Positions 1 through 11,291 are shown, counted from the stretch's first letter. The stretch: 64,000 nucleotides of DNA from Rhizomucor pusillus (GCA_900175165.2 FWWN02000665.1:62001-126000), one strand, 5' to 3'. The notes: generated by a model not told the origin, from the letters alone. Numbers and translations: made by a program.

Positions 1-101
1 AGCTCTTGAGCGGCATCGTACTTTCCGCACAGATTCAGAACATCGTTTTCTCCTGGTAGCCGAAGCGGTGATGGTGCGAATCTTTCTACGAATTTGTTCA
101 T
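1..101 (-). CDS. 5' end of an unidentified gene, cut by the window edge
   Basis: An ATG at 101 reading leftward opens a frame of 33 codons that runs off the window edge without a stop. The first residues read MNKFVERFAPSPLRLPGEN and later residues include NLCGKYDAA. I do not recognise the protein. The RFAPSP string recalls the start of glutamyl-tRNA synthetases, but what follows does not match that family, so I do not use it. The reading rests on an open frame with plausible codons next to an upstream region that looks like a promoter; an intron or a downstream start is possible. Confidence 0.4.
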   Translation of the reverse strand, partial: MNKFVERFAPSPLRLPGENDVLNLCGKYDAAQE

Positions 102-782
102 TTGGGGGAGAAGAAGAAGGGCGGCGGTAATGGCAACGACGCGTAAGCTGGCAATTTCACGTCCAGCCCTTCAATTTCTGCAGATTCGCCAGCCAACCTG
201 TGATTTGCGCTCGCTGCGTTTTATCAGCACAGGCACATTGTAGCAGATATATCTTTAAGAGACAAAAGAACTTGATATTTCTGGAGAGTTGCTGAGTGAT
301 ACTACGGAATACGATATCAAGTACATAATCAAAATTTGGATTACATCTGTTTTCTCAACGAGCCTCTAAGCTAATTGCTGTTACTGCCTTTGAATCTCCT
401 GATATACTTGCACAAACTATGGCTATACTTCAAATTTACCATGCAACGAAACGTGAAAAACGCAGCTCTTACAACAGAGAGACCTTCGCTTTTGTTATGA
501 ACTTGAGAGCTACGCGTTGATGTGACCAGCTGTACTTTCCAGCAGCTCTACACTAGATATAAGTGCTAAGATAACAAGAATAGTTGCTGCATCTATAAAT
601 AATACCTCAACGATGGATCATTTATATTTCTCCTCGCATTTGCTTTTGAATGTATCAGATTGTTTATAGTAGTTGAGTGTGAGCGTTGGACGCATTTTGG
701 TCATTGCTTTCACGATCCGCGTTGCAGGAAGAAATTCGAGCGGCTGGCTTCCTTTCGCGTAGGACAAAGAAACGGCAACAAA
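102..782. other. Intergenic region between divergent genes
   Basis: About 680 bp between the leftward partial gene and the rightward metaxin-like gene. It is AT-rich with no convincing coding frame or tRNA. It presumably carries both promoters. An in-frame ATG at 660 extends the metaxin frame upstream, but the ATG at 783 gives the better family start. Confidence 0.5.
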
Positions 783-1902
783 ATGACATCAACAATACCA
801 GATCGCACGCAGTGGCCACCGCTACCGACAGTAGAGCTACCGTCCTTTCTCGAGTTCCTTAAACTGAAAAACTTTCCGCTCAAAGTATTCCCACCCGTCT
901 ACGAATGTCCCAAATTGGAGAAAGACACGCTTTACCTTTACGGGCCTGGCTGGAAGAATTCCTGGGCTAGCTTCGATGTCGAGTCGTTGCAGATCCAAGT
1001 ATGCTTGCTTTACTCTTGACAACAGACGGCTCCGTACATGTATCCTTAATACTGTGGTTTTTCGACAGATGTATCTAAAGTTTTGCGGCGTGGACTTTGA
1101 TGTTTGCAACAGCAACGAACCAGATGGTGCTCCATCCGGCAAGTTGCCGTACTTGGCAACTGTAACTGGAGCAGTGTATGACCAGTATCAAATCCATGAC
1201 TGGCTCAAAAGTCAGGTATGAGAAGCACGGGATCAAGTAGTTGACAACTTGTGTGCTTATTCTTACTTTCATCTGCATTAGAGTAAAGAGCGTGTGTTAC
1301 TATCCGATGCCAACCAAGAACAAGCAAAAGCTTTCATCGCTCTTGCGCGAACAAAGTTGCATGCAGCCTGGGTAAGCGCGTATAAAGCTGCTTGGACAAG
1401 GATGGTGTATACTAATTTGTACCAAGCTGTTCTCCATGTGGTTGGAGCCATTCAACTATTCTGAAATCACTGCAAAAGCATACTATGGTCACAACCCCTT
1501 ACCAATCGATTGGGTTCTTGCCTCACGGAAGAAAGAAAATGTAGTGCAGGAGCTGTTGAGAGATCGAGATGTCTTGGTTCGCGAGGAAATATACAGAGAT
1601 GCTGCCGAGGCTCTTGAAGCATTATCTGTGAAACTCGGTGATGACACATACTTTTACAAAGCAGAGTAAGTCATGGCTTGGACATTCTTTGTGCAAGATC
1701 TCACATGGCTGTTAGGCAACCAACATGGATCGATGCTGTAATATTCTCGTATCTTCATTGCATCTTATCTACACCGCAATATGCCGGCAGCACGCTCGGG
1801 GATGAAGAGAAGAAGCAAGCAGCTACGTTGAGAGGACTAGTGCGGAAAAATGAAAATCTAGTACGATATGCCAAACATATTTACGAGCAATGGCTCAAAT
1901 AG
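783..1902 (+). CDS. Metaxin-like subunit of the mitochondrial SAM complex (Sam35/Sam37 family)
   Basis: Five exons (783-998, 1069-1215, 1282-1371, 1427-1665, 1716-1902) join in frame to 292 residues. After exon 1 the chain reads MYLKFCGVDFDV, then PSGKLPYLATV, the thioredoxin/GST-like N-terminal fold of metaxins. The C-terminal half has the metaxin GST-C pattern, with LHAAWLFSMWLEPFNY and TWIDAVIFSYLHCIL. In this family such proteins sit on the outer mitochondrial membrane and help the SAM complex insert beta-barrel proteins. There is no clear C-terminal membrane anchor; the protein ends shortly after YAKHIYEQWLK. Which of Sam35, Sam37, MTX1 or MTX2 it matches best cannot be settled by eye. 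Confidence 0.85.
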
Positions 1903-2026
1903 AATCTGTATTGAAAATTAAGCACGAGGCATGTTCTAAACTTAAAAAGATGGCTGGTCTGTAATATTCACAGACAAAGATGTGTTCACTTGTAAGCAAC
2001 TTGGACGGACCTCTGGCAATAAGTGT

Positions 2027-3205
2027 TTATTGGATCTTTTGTTTCTTTTTCTGAGTTTTGCTTTCATCTTCCAATTTTCTTTTGCTATCCACCTCTCCCG
2101 AAGACTGTTCATTTGACTGTCCAGGTATAGGTTCTGCTTTAATGGCAGCATTAAGTGTGGACTTTCGAGTTTCTATTCCAAGATGTCAGTATATTGTTTA
2201 GCAGTTTTAGCCGCAACAACTTGTACCGGCTTTAAGCAGCAATCTCTGGTAATTATATCCAGTAGCAGCCTTGATTTGATCTTGCCTTAATCCAAATAAA
2301 AGACCACTGCAATCTGTAAGCGAACAGAAGATACTAAGAGTATCAAAACCGGCGGACTTACAGCATTCGCATATCACTAGGCCGTCTAATATCTAATGCA
2401 TGTAACGCTTCGCTTGAAAATATCAAGTTGTCCCCTCTAGTCACTTCAACTAGTCGTTTTACGTTCTGAAAGAACATGGACCTTTTCTCTTTGGCTAATT
2501 TATACTGTTCAGTGTAAAATGTTGGGATAGGTGTGTATCTCTGCATACTCACTTCTGAAAGCCTGTGCATAACAGATTTCGAAAAAGATGCCTCGAGAGA
2601 TGGCTACTTGAGCTGAAGCATGGTTTGGCAATGAGCGGCCGATTGAGCAGTCAATCGAGATGATATCCACATCATAGTTTTGACAAGCATGTTTGCATAT
2701 GTCAATGTTGGTGGGCCGTACTGCGAGAATGTCTACGGATTGATTTGCTGCGTTCGTTGAGACCTATTTAAGTATTGACAGTCCATCAGTTCCAAAACAT
2801 GTTCTTTTCAATTCTGACAGCTACTTCTGCATACCAACATATAGTTCTTTTTAGCCTCAGTCGCTGTTACAGTGATACGTGTCATTTGCTTTACGTGCTT
2901 TCCAAATCGATCTGGAGCGATCGGCTTGATCGCCTATACAATGTCCGTATTAACACCACGTTCAAGTTCTCTCTTTACTCCAAAGGCCGTACCTCGGCTG
3001 TTTTTGCTACAAACGCGTCAGTCGTTGTCAGGTTCAAAGCTATAGTAGCATTCTGTACTGCAAGAATGTAAGTTGGCACATGTCCAGAAAGAAATTCACC
3101 GGTTTTGGCATTACTTGATTGTATACGAAATAATATACGTTCGAGTCTCCTGAGATCGCTTGGATCTGGGTTGCTAGGGTATGGAATGTTAAAATCGTAC
3201 AACAT
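2027..3205 (-). CDS. RPP1: RNase P/MRP protein subunit RPP1 (Rpp30)
   Basis: The gene starts at 3205 with MLYDFNIPYPSNPDPSDL, the usual Rpp30 opening of a PHP-like TIM barrel. Exons carry ATIALNLTTTD, then IAPDRFGKHVKQMTRI, then DILAVRPTNIDICKHAC and VDIISIDCS, then VTRGDNLIFSSEALHALDIR and a GLLFGL segment. The last exon reads KAETRKSTLNAAI and ends in a Lys-rich tail. Each matches the order of blocks in the Rpp30 family, giving roughly 290 residues in at least six exons. The protein binds the RNA of RNase P and RNase MRP in the nucleus and is needed for tRNA and rRNA processing. It lies head to head with mtIF2, 82 bp apart. The 3'-most splice sites are inferred; a different last exon is possible. 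Confidence 0.82.
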
Positions 3206-3287
3206 GAAAAGAGATAATGCCTCCAATTTGGGAAGCAAGCGGCCGTCGGTAAAAAGTCGACCCCGAACTTTGGGCTGTTGACACAGC
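3206..3287. promoter_or_regulatory. Compact bidirectional promoter between RPP1 and mtIF2
   Basis: Only 82 bp separate the two start codons, which point away from each other. Both promoters and 5' leaders must overlap or reach into the neighbouring gene. I see no TATA box. Both products serve RNA processing or translation, so shared control is plausible but is inference. Confidence 0.6.
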
Positions 3288-5952
3288 ATGTTCTTGTCAA
3301 AATCGGCGCGATACCCACCACTACGGCAAGCGATCCTTGGGCGACGATCGATCGCCCACTCGATCGCACTCCAGAGCGACAAACAAGGTGCCGGTGTAGC
3401 AGCAACAGGGAATAAACCTGCTTTGAAAAAGACAGACTGGAGTGCAGCCAAGCCGACAAAGAACAAAGAATGGAAACGATCGCCTTCGAAGCAACAATCG
3501 TCCAGTGTACCAAAACCTCGGGACTGGTCGCTTCCTCCTGAGCAAAAACAGAAAATTCGAGCAAAAGAGCCCACACCTGACAAGAAAAAGCAACATCGAA
3601 AAGACGAGTCAGCTAGCGAACGACGAGAAAGGAAACGTCGAGAAGAAGAAATGCAAGCATTGATGAAAGAGGAAGAATTAGCAAAAAGGCGACTAGCCGA
3701 AAAGCATGCCAAGGAACAACGCCAAAGTGAAGCTGAAAAGCAGATACCGGATGTTTATGTTCCCCAGGTTATCAGTGTGGCAAATCTATCACGGCTATTC
3801 GGTGTGCGATTAGGTAAAAAATGTATGGCGCTAATGATTCTCAATGCCAAAACTGATAAACGGTATAAGAGCAATTGGTCCAGACAATGCATGAGTTGGA
3901 GATGGACAACGTCTCGCCTGACAGAGGTATGTCTCATTGTGGTGTTTCTCATCTGGAATAATGCAGATACTGAACATGCAAATATCTTAGTGTTAACGGC
4001 CGATGAATCGAGTTTGATAGCAATGCAGTTGGATATGAATCCTATTGTAGATGAGCGGCAATCATTAGATCTGTTTCCAAAGTGAGTGTTTGGACATTCT
4101 GCATGGTCTGTGCTACCTATCGCTGACATGAGCGACAGGCCTCCACCCGGGGACATCAGTAAGCTACCTCCTCGTCCACCGGTTGTAACCATCATGGGAC
4201 ATGTTGATCACGGCAAAACAACATTGTTGGATACTCTGCGAAAGACATCAGTTGCAGCTGGCGAAGCAGGAGGCATTACACAACATATCGGTGCATTCTC
4301 AGGTAAGTCGCTCTCCAGCATTAACACGACGTGGGATTTCGATTAATATGTAATTCAAGTTCAACTTCCATCAAAAAAGAGCATCACATTCTTGGATACT
4401 CCAGGACACGCTGCATTTACAGCGATGAGAGCGCGAGGTGCTCAAGTTACGGACGTGGTTGTACTAGTCGTAGCAGCAGATGACGGAGTTATGCCACAAA
4501 CACAGGAAGCTATCAAGCACGCGCAGAATGCCGGTGTACCGATGGTGGTAGCCATCAACAAGTGCGATAAACCAGGCGTTGATCCCTCTCGCGTGAAGCA
4601 GGAACTGGCTCGATACAATGTTCACTTGGAGGAGATTGGCGGTGACGTCCCTGCCGTAGAAGTATCAGGCCTCACCGGCAAGAATTTGGATCAGTTGGAA
4701 GAAACAATTGTGACACTTTCAGAAGTCCTCGAACTGCGTGCAGAACGTGACAATGAGGCTGAGGGTGTAGTTTTGGAAGCACAAGTTGAAAAAGGCCGCG
4801 GCAACGTAGCAACAATTCTGGTCCGTCGTGGCACGCTCAAACCTGGTGCCACCGTGGTTGCAGGTCAAACATGGTGCAAAGTCCGTTCCATGACAGACCA
4901 TACCGGTAAAGTTGTCCGAGAGGCTACACCGGGTATGCCGGTCAAAGTGATCGGATGGAAGGAAGTACCAGCCGCTGGTGACGAAATGTTGCAAGCACCG
5001 AACGAATCAACTGCCAAAACGGTTGTGGATAACCGAATTGCACGACTTGACCGAGAGCAGCAACTGAGGGACCTCAAAGTAATTAACGACAAACGACGAC
5101 AACAACGCCATGCTTTAGAGCAAGAACGATTGGTTGAACAGCAGTACAAGAAGGAAATGTACATGTATCAGCAAGGACTAATAGATACTCCTCCGGAATC
5201 CCTGGCGAAAAGATTAAGTGCACTGCAGACGCAGCTCGAGAGTGACGAAGTGGAGAAAAGCGATGATGGAAAACTTGAATACCGCGTGGTTGTGAAAGGT
5301 ACCGTAAAAGGGGAAAAATAACGAGGTAATATGCATCGCTGACAGTGCACTAGGTGATGTTAGCGGCACAGTCGAGGCAGTTGTAGATTGTCTGGGCGGT
5401 TTGATGAATAAGCAGATTGCCGTTCGCGTTGTAGACAGCGGCGTAGGCAACATCACAGAAGGAGACATCCAAAGAGCAGCGGCGTGTGAAGGACACGTGA
5501 TTGGATTCAATGTGAAGGCTGACAAGAAAGTACAAGGCGAAGCCAGCAAGCTGGGAGTTCAAGTGCGGTCTTACAATGTCATTTACAAGCTTCTGGAGGA
5601 AGTCAAAGATCAACTCAGTGATATGCTTCCACCTGTCGTGACGACCCAAGTAAACGGTGAGGCTACAATTTTGCAAGTCTTTGATATCCAAAAGAAGGGC
5701 AAGGAAACACAGCCTGTTGCAGGTTGTCGCGTGACCAATGGTACCATCATGCGAAATCATCCTGTACGTGTGTTGCGGGACAAGAAGATTTTATGGGAAG
5801 GACCGCTAGAAGCATTGCGACAAGTGAAGAAAGATATCACAGAAGCCAAGAAAGGTTTAGAATGTGGCATGTCCTTTGAAGGATTCAAAGAGTTTAAAGC
5901 CGGAGATGTTATCCAAAGCATACAGAATATAGAAACGAAACAGCGACTATAA
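3288..5952 (+). CDS. MTIF2: Mitochondrial translation initiation factor IF-2
   Basis: Six exons (3288-3813, 3870-3926, 3991-4081, 4139-4302, 4360-5298, 5354-5952) join in frame to 791 residues. The start is rich in Arg and Ser and lacks acidic residues ([20 protein letters not shown]), a typical mitochondrial presequence. A long charged Lys/Glu-rich linker follows. The GTPase motifs are all present: [30 protein letters not shown] and SGLTGKNL. Domains II and III and a C-terminal half with [11 protein letters not shown] and [11 protein letters not shown] complete the bacterial-type IF-2 layout. The factor brings initiator tRNA to the mitochondrial small ribosomal subunit. A further intron breaks the GTPase domain just after [10 protein letters not shown]. 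Confidence 0.95.
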
Positions 5953-6572
5953 TAGAATTTCACACTTTTTCCCCTCCTTCTCTTGATTGCGCCACGCCGA
6001 TCCATATCCTGTTCACTTATTGATGTTTACACCAGTCCGCAACATTTACAGGCATATATTTACGCTGATTGCACATTGGTTATTTACTGCAATCGATGCA
6101 AGCAACTGAATTATTTAAAGTTTGCATTGCAATGCTGTCTATGCGACTTTGGACTAACATGCATTGTAAGAATTCTGCAAAGCAAGGATAGCAGTGTAAA
6201 TTACTGTCATTGGTCCTTTTTGAATATTGCACCTACGCAACCAGCACACATGGCCCAGCGCTCCCAATCACAAAATTGGCAGGTGTGTACAGGTTTGTCC
6301 TTAGTAGAACTTGGATTTCGTTGTATTCTGACAATTGTACACTCCAGATAACGTTCAAACTTCGAACGTGATCAAAGCGTGCAAGCTCTAAAACTTGGCT
6401 AGCGGGATGCTTTCCGTTAACCACAGCGCTCCTATTGTTATCGCCAATAATATGTAATCATTCATCAATCTTGAAGAACAAAACAGTATTGCTTGCATGT
6501 TTATTGGCGGGAACGAAAAAGAGATAACAACTTGGAGGGTTGGCAACGGACAAACAAAGTGATTTTTTCTTT
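5953..6572. other. Intergenic region, no gene seen
   Basis: About 620 bp downstream of mtIF2. Short open frames on both strands have no family-like content. The right end runs into debris of a MYND-finger gene. Confidence 0.5.
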
Positions 6573-7112
6573 TTAATTTTGAGCCTTCTTGCATACATGC
6601 TTGTGGCTAGTCTTATAATCTGCGACCCATGCACCGCAACAAAGCAAAGGTGTGTCTGGCTGATCCTGTGGACGTTTGGCACCGCACGAAGAGCATTGCT
6701 TAGGGTTCGGAGGATAGCGAGGGCTGAGGATACCAGCCTTGGTCAATTGTTTTATCTTGTAATTGTATTGCTTAACGGGCATGGATTCAGAAATGATGCG
6801 ACGGGCTTCATCTGCGGTTTCGTGGCTCTGGACTGCTTGTCGCTTGATATCGCTCATGCCAGTCTTTGTGCCTTACAGGTATTTGAAGCGCTATTCAGGC
6901 TTCTTGGCAGTCTCGTAGTGCTGGCGAGAAACAAAACAGACAACGAGTACAGTGCATTCACGAGTGCCTTTCTCAAGTCACGGTTTTCAATAGAGGGCGT
7001 TGATGGCGCAGAGTTACGTACAGCGCATCGTTAGCCACTTTGGTCAAGATGTCGATGGATTCTTAGTTGGCGTAAAAGTTGGCCCGGCCCCACGAACGGA
7101 TCCACCATCTTC
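6573..7112 (-). pseudogene. Remnant of a MYND-type zinc-finger gene
   Basis: Reading leftward from about 7110, a frame with NFYAN, then SIDILTKVANDALYVT, then HYETAKKPE is broken by several stops and shifts. A final open stretch of 94 codons (6857 to 6573) ends with PKQCSSCGAKRPQDQ, then LLCCGAW and SHKHVCKKA. The first Cys pair and the final His-Lys-x-x-Cys resemble the two ends of a MYND finger. The middle, where the next Cys pairs should lie, appears deleted. I read it as the decayed 3' part of a MYND-protein gene. The parent gene is not in this window. It directly follows the broken ubiquitin copy on the same strand. Confidence 0.5.
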
Positions 7113-7118
7113 GACTTA

Positions 7119-7269
7119 CTTTCCAGCAAAGATAATTCGCTGCTGGTCAGGAGGGATACCTTTTTGTCTTTTTGTCTTGAAGCATCTGCTTGAAATTTTC
7201 GATAGGTTCGGAGGACTCGACTTCCAAGGTGATAGTCTTGCCAGTGAGAATCTTGACAAAGGTCTGCAT
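7119..7269 (-). pseudogene. Truncated, frameshifted ubiquitin copy
   Basis: Starting at 7269 the frame reads [20 protein letters not shown], a ubiquitin start with substitutions (I3T, T7I). It continues with changed residues and then shifts frame near 7165, where an A-rich insertion sits in the QDKEGIPP region. The correct sense resumes in another frame as DQQRIIFAGK and stops at the equivalent of Lys48. The second half of ubiquitin is missing; unrelated MYND-gene debris follows. The nearest relative is the first ubiquitin unit of the intact gene at 11292-12227, with which it also shares upstream DNA. No functional ubiquitin can come from this copy as sequenced. Confidence 0.85.
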
Positions 7270-7396
7270 GATAAGCGCTGACGATAGAATAAGGTAAGAG
7301 GAAAACAAAGAGATGCAAGAAGTAATCGTCATTTTCCAGCATTTTCGGGAAGAGGACCAACCGCGTCTGCATCAACCATCCTGACTCTTTGGTTTG
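7119..7396. repeat. Duplicated ubiquitin 5' region, copy 1 (paralogous to about 12083-12416)
   Basis: The leader and upstream DNA around 7270-7396 match 12228-12416 closely. Shared runs include ctgacgatagaataaggtaa-type leader sequence (one mismatch), acaaagagatgcaagaagta and tcattttccag. Similarity ends around the gactctttgg run near 7396. Copy 1 lacks a block of about 62 bp that contains the TATA box in copy 2 (12286-12347). Confidence 0.85.
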
Positions 7397-7511
7397 GAAT
7401 AAATAGCCGTCGCATCCGAGAGCATTGGCGTCATCGTACTTGCGATTAGAGCTTAGAGCTTGAGAGAGCAACAACCTGTGTATCCATAGCCTTGGGCCAT
7501 TGAATCAGTCA

Positions 7512-8611
7512 CTACTTTCGTAAATACAAATACTTTAACGTTTCGGACATGATGATCGCTGCATCAGTCACAAGGCGTTCATCGTTGGGAATGCCCATGT
7601 GTATCAGCCAGTCTTCGCCCAGCGCTACGCCCATGCTTGTTGCTGCGGTCAACACGGCTGCAGCGGCAATCTGCACTGGTGTGTAGAGAAGGCATAAACC
7701 AGATCCCAAGCTACAGCAAAGAAGAAAATCTTTAAGGATTTACCTTTTCGCCTAGACAAGTACAAACCGACTTACGTTTCATAAGCATACGTCCATGCTA
7801 GCTCGTGACATTCGGTAGGCACTAGCATTTTTTTTCGTTCAGCTACATATCTTCTTCCATACACACACTCTCTCTCTTTTTCTTAAAATATACTTACTTG
7901 AAATGCGGCTAGCCTTATCAGCCAGGTGGTAGTGTGGATGCTCGATCCGGAAATCAAAAGTAACTGCCTCCATCACGGAGATTTCATGACTTAGTATCAT
8001 GTTCCACCAAATAGCGAAATCCTATCGATATTAGTGTCAATCAAATGCATCTATTGACATGTTGTCGCGTTTAAGTGTACCTTGCTCTTTGTGCTGATAA
8101 CATCGTTAGGTGACTTTTTCATAGACTTTTCAATGCATGTTTTGACTATATCTTCAAAGTGACGAAGTTCCTCTTCCACCTTTGTTGCAATGAATATGCA
8201 CGCAGCACCGATAGTCTAAAGATCACAGTCAGTATAGCAGTATAGGAGACAGTCTGAACTCAACTTACGTATACATGGAACTTCTTAATGGAGTGACGCA
8301 TGTAGAATCGATGAAAGTATGTGCACGCAGTTGAGACCACAGCGATAGACCTATATACATACGCATGTCGGTGACGATGTTCTGGAAGCAAACTAACACT
8401 ACACTTACAACTTGAGTCTGGAAGCTACAGCCATAATGTAGCAGCAACCTTTCAAACGTTCGTTTCTCTCTTGGATAGGGCTCATGCCGTCCAGCGTAGA
8501 GGGAGTGTTCAAGAGTTCTTCTTCGAAATACAACCACTTACGGGTGGATCTGGGTCATTAGCATACCTTTTTCGTTATAGCTGATTGGATCCTTACCTGA
8601 TCGGTCTCCAT
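7512..8611 (-). CDS. Transcription-type cyclin (cyclin K/T, Pch1/Ctk2-like)
   Basis: A tiny first exon at 8611 (METDQ) joins WLYFEEELLNTPSTLDGMS, the opening of transcriptional cyclins. Later exons give AVVSTACTYFHRFYMRHSIK, TIGAACIFIATKVEEELRHF, WWNMILSHEISVMEAVTFDF and IEHPHYHLADKASRI. A second cyclin box follows with LVPTECHELAWTYAYET and LLYTPVQIAAAAVLTAAT. The protein has roughly 245 residues and ends soon after the second box, so it lacks the long C-terminal tail of animal cyclin T and K. Such cyclins pair with CDK9- or CDK12-type kinases that phosphorylate RNA polymerase II. Which kinase it partners is not decided by the sequence. At least six exons. Confidence 0.85.
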
Positions 8612-9844
8612 TGGGATTACTGAGAAAGAGAGAAAGTGAGAGTTGCCCAGTCAACAAATTTGGGCGCGTCTTGTTACTGCCAAAACTCAGCGCAGCAGGG
8701 CGACGACGCGTCGAAATGCAAGTTTCCCTACTCTCCTGGCTTGTACCGCATCCCGGTGCCGTCTACGATAGCTATTATGTTACTTCGGATGTTTTCTAGC
8801 GTCTACGCTGTTAACTACCGTTCAATTGATATATTTGAGAGCTTGCATACCCAAGGAATACCGCTCCTTGCTGTTACAGTGGATTTCATCCACGCATCTG
8901 AAAAGTCTCCCTTCAAACCATTCATCAGTCTGAATACTTTAATTCTTTCTGTAGCGGCAAAATACTATATATGACAGAAACTGGTGAGCAAGATTGGTGA
9001 ATAACATGGAATTTGAGCGCAGATACAAAGACTGGATAGTATGTATAAGAATCATCCTATTTGCGATCTCCTTTCATTTCAACGTTCAGGACAAAGTAGT
9101 CCCATAGTTACGATGCAGTCAACATTCTGAATATGAATATTGTCTTCACAGTTCAAAAACGCCTTCCCACTATCGTAAGAACCATATCCAAATGTGTAAA
9201 TGAAAAGATCAAGAAGAAGGCTGCCGTTCATTATCAAAGTCTATTACCATGCGGAGGCAGTAAATCGTCATTAATGCACAAAGTTGCACAAGAATGCGGC
9301 ACGAATATTCTTTACATACATGATAGCTGAGTACTACATACCTGCACATGAAAATTACGCTTCTACTTCGTGAGATAAGGTCTCTATCGCTGATCATCCG
9401 TATCAAGCTGCGTGCCTTCTCAAGGATTGTTTTAGATCAACGTTTCAAGGTGGTATATGTCTGTGCTCATTGTGGAAACGACTTTGCATCGACGTATCTT
9501 GGAGACAACGTAAAATCTGCTCTTTGGTATCCAAAGGAAAGACATGCTCGTATATTTGTGCTGTCCATAGCTGTACAGTCTTCTTGTTCAAGACCTATTA
9601 ATTGACGTGTATAGCTCGATAATGAAGCATGGAGATGTCATTGTATTAAGCAACAACGGTTACTGATTAGTCCCGGGGGCACTCCGAGCATTCAAGCGTG
9701 TCGATTCCATGCGGATATACTCTACCGCGGGATGACAGACCAAAATTGCCTTGATGGGGGGTCCATCCGACCGGATCTACGGCTTATCAAATTTCCGGAA
9801 TTACGGGCTGCTCTAGATCTAAAAATATCACCAATCAGTTTACA
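8612..9844. other. Gene-poor interval of about 1.2 kb
   Basis: No frame here resembles a known family on either strand. A 112-codon open frame at 8636-8974 lies in the cyclin gene's upstream region and has no recognisable content. The right end holds C/G-rich blocks (cccgggggc near 9671, atggggggt near 9754) just upstream of the small gene at 9906. These could be stress-response-type C4 motifs, but that is a guess. Confidence 0.45.
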
Positions 9845-9852
9845 TATAAAAG
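9845..9852 (+). promoter_or_regulatory. TATA box of the small gene at 9906
   Basis: TATAAAAG lies 54 bp upstream of the ATG at 9906. This is a good spacing for a transcription start about 25-30 bp upstream of the ATG. A strong TATA box on such a short gene suggests regulated or high expression; this is inference. Confidence 0.6.
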
Positions 9853-9905
9853 GTGGCATCTGCACGTAGCAAATCGAGCCACAATCAAAACGTATTATCT
9901 GAAGA

Positions 9906-10184
9906 ATGGACCCAGGACACAAATATTTGCAGAATCTCAAGACCGTTCCTAACCTCGTCAACGAAGATCCAAGCATTACCACTCCCCAGAACACTGCCTT
10001 TGTAGATCGACCTTGGAGCGAAGTAAATAAGGTCATTGAAGAGCAGCGAAAGAAGCATCTCGCATCAACAGTTTCCAAGGACGCGCTTGAAGGAGTACCA
10101 GAGTCACCTAGCGAGCGAACCAAGCTCGGCCACTGGGACGCAAGCACAGGATATCAAGACACCGAGCATACTGCTTCTTCATGA
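9906..10184 (+). CDS. Small hydrophilic protein of unknown function
   Basis: One uninterrupted frame of 92 residues, starting MDPGHKYLQNLKTVPNLVNE and ending DTEHTASS. It is charged and polar with no signal peptide, membrane segment or Cys. A middle segment (RPWSEVNKVIEEQRKKHLAS) could form an amphipathic helix. I do not recognise the family. It is supported by a close TATA box, sensible codon use and isolation from other genes. It may be a lineage-specific stress-type protein, but nothing in the sequence proves a role. Confidence 0.6.
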   Translation: MDPGHKYLQNLKTVPNLVNEDPSITTPQNTAFVDRPWSEVNKVIEEQRKKHLASTVSKDALEGVPESPSERTKLGHWDASTGYQDTEHTASS

Positions 10185-11291
10185 ACGTAATCAAGACAAC
10201 GCTGCAATACAGTAGTTGTTGATTCTACTACGACGCAACTCCTCCCCTTTATTATTTATACGTATTACATTGTATTCATAGTTTGATTTTTTGCTTCCGT
10301 TTTTTCTTTTGTTCTACATATAAAAGTTGTGGAAGTTACGAAAGGTCCAGTTTTTCCCCATGATTCTCCTTCAAAGGGCCGTTTGCCGGCTGGTTTTGAG
10401 TCATAGATAATCATTCTTGAAGACGACCCTGGCAAACATATCGGTTACAGCAATTAGTTTTTCTGCAGGGAGTGGCCAAACGTTGAAGCTCGATGCATTT
10501 TTACATCGCTCTGTGGGAATCTGTTGCCAGGCATGGTGCGCAAAGTTTAGCAAAGGTTCCTCCTTGTAGCACCAACAACCCGTTGAAGACTAAAGACATC
10601 AATGGAGATTGCCACTGAGTGCAAAGTTGGGTCATTGGATACGAGAATCTAGTTGTAGTCAACTGTATAATATAAAGAGATTGCCGTATTTTGAATGAGT
10701 CGGCTGATGGAGGAAACAGTTATAGAAAAAAATGGTGTCCATTCAGCAAGACAGTAGCCGAGCATGGCATATGCATTTTATTTGAGTTATAAGGCCGAGA
10801 AAGCATGTAGATGCATTTGACAATGAAGACTTCGTTCTTGTATGCACTTTTTAAATCAGAAATGAACTACATTTACCTTTATTGGAACCCGTCGAGCTCT
10901 GTATATGTTTCTATGCACCAAGGGATATGGGCTGTAACTCAAAAATTGTCCAGATCTCGTTTAAGATTGCAGGCCAAGTCCCTGGATAAGTTGCCTTTGA
11001 AGTCTTGTGAAACGGAGGTTTATCGCAGATAAAAATCAATACGTCGGCAACATTATTCGTATCAGACCTCGAGCGACCTGAAAGTCTACAAAGTCGATAA
11101 AAAGGCAGGGACATTCATTATTTATAAGTAGAGGACGAGAGCGCAGAACATATTTCCTTGTGTCATATGATTTATTGAGATTCATTGAAAGTTGCGAAAG
11201 GAGGTGACAAGGGGCTGTTTAAGGGGTAAGGGAATAAAATGCGGGAAAAGCTGATGGTTACTGCAGAAGATATTGTATCCATGTGCAGTAA
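10185..11291. other. Intergenic region of about 1.1 kb, no gene seen
   Basis: Lies between the 92-residue gene and the Ub-AN1 gene. Several short open frames on both strands (for example 10811-11032 and 10911-11114) overlap one another and show no domain-like content. The stretch next to 11291 is the 3' flank of the Ub-AN1 gene. Confidence 0.45.

Noticed and set aside
1..101. RFAPSP motif suggesting glutamyl-tRNA synthetase
   Set aside because: The residues after RFAPSP lack the expected TGxLHxG signature, so the match is judged chance.
2975..3712. Long minus frame of 245 codons covering the start of mtIF2
   Set aside because: Only the part from 3205 leftward is real (RPP1 exon 1); the rest is antisense to the mtIF2 N-terminal exon.
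6540..7034. 164-codon plus frame over the MYND remnant
   Set aside because: It is the mirror of the minus-strand MYND debris, which has the family-like content; the plus frame has none.
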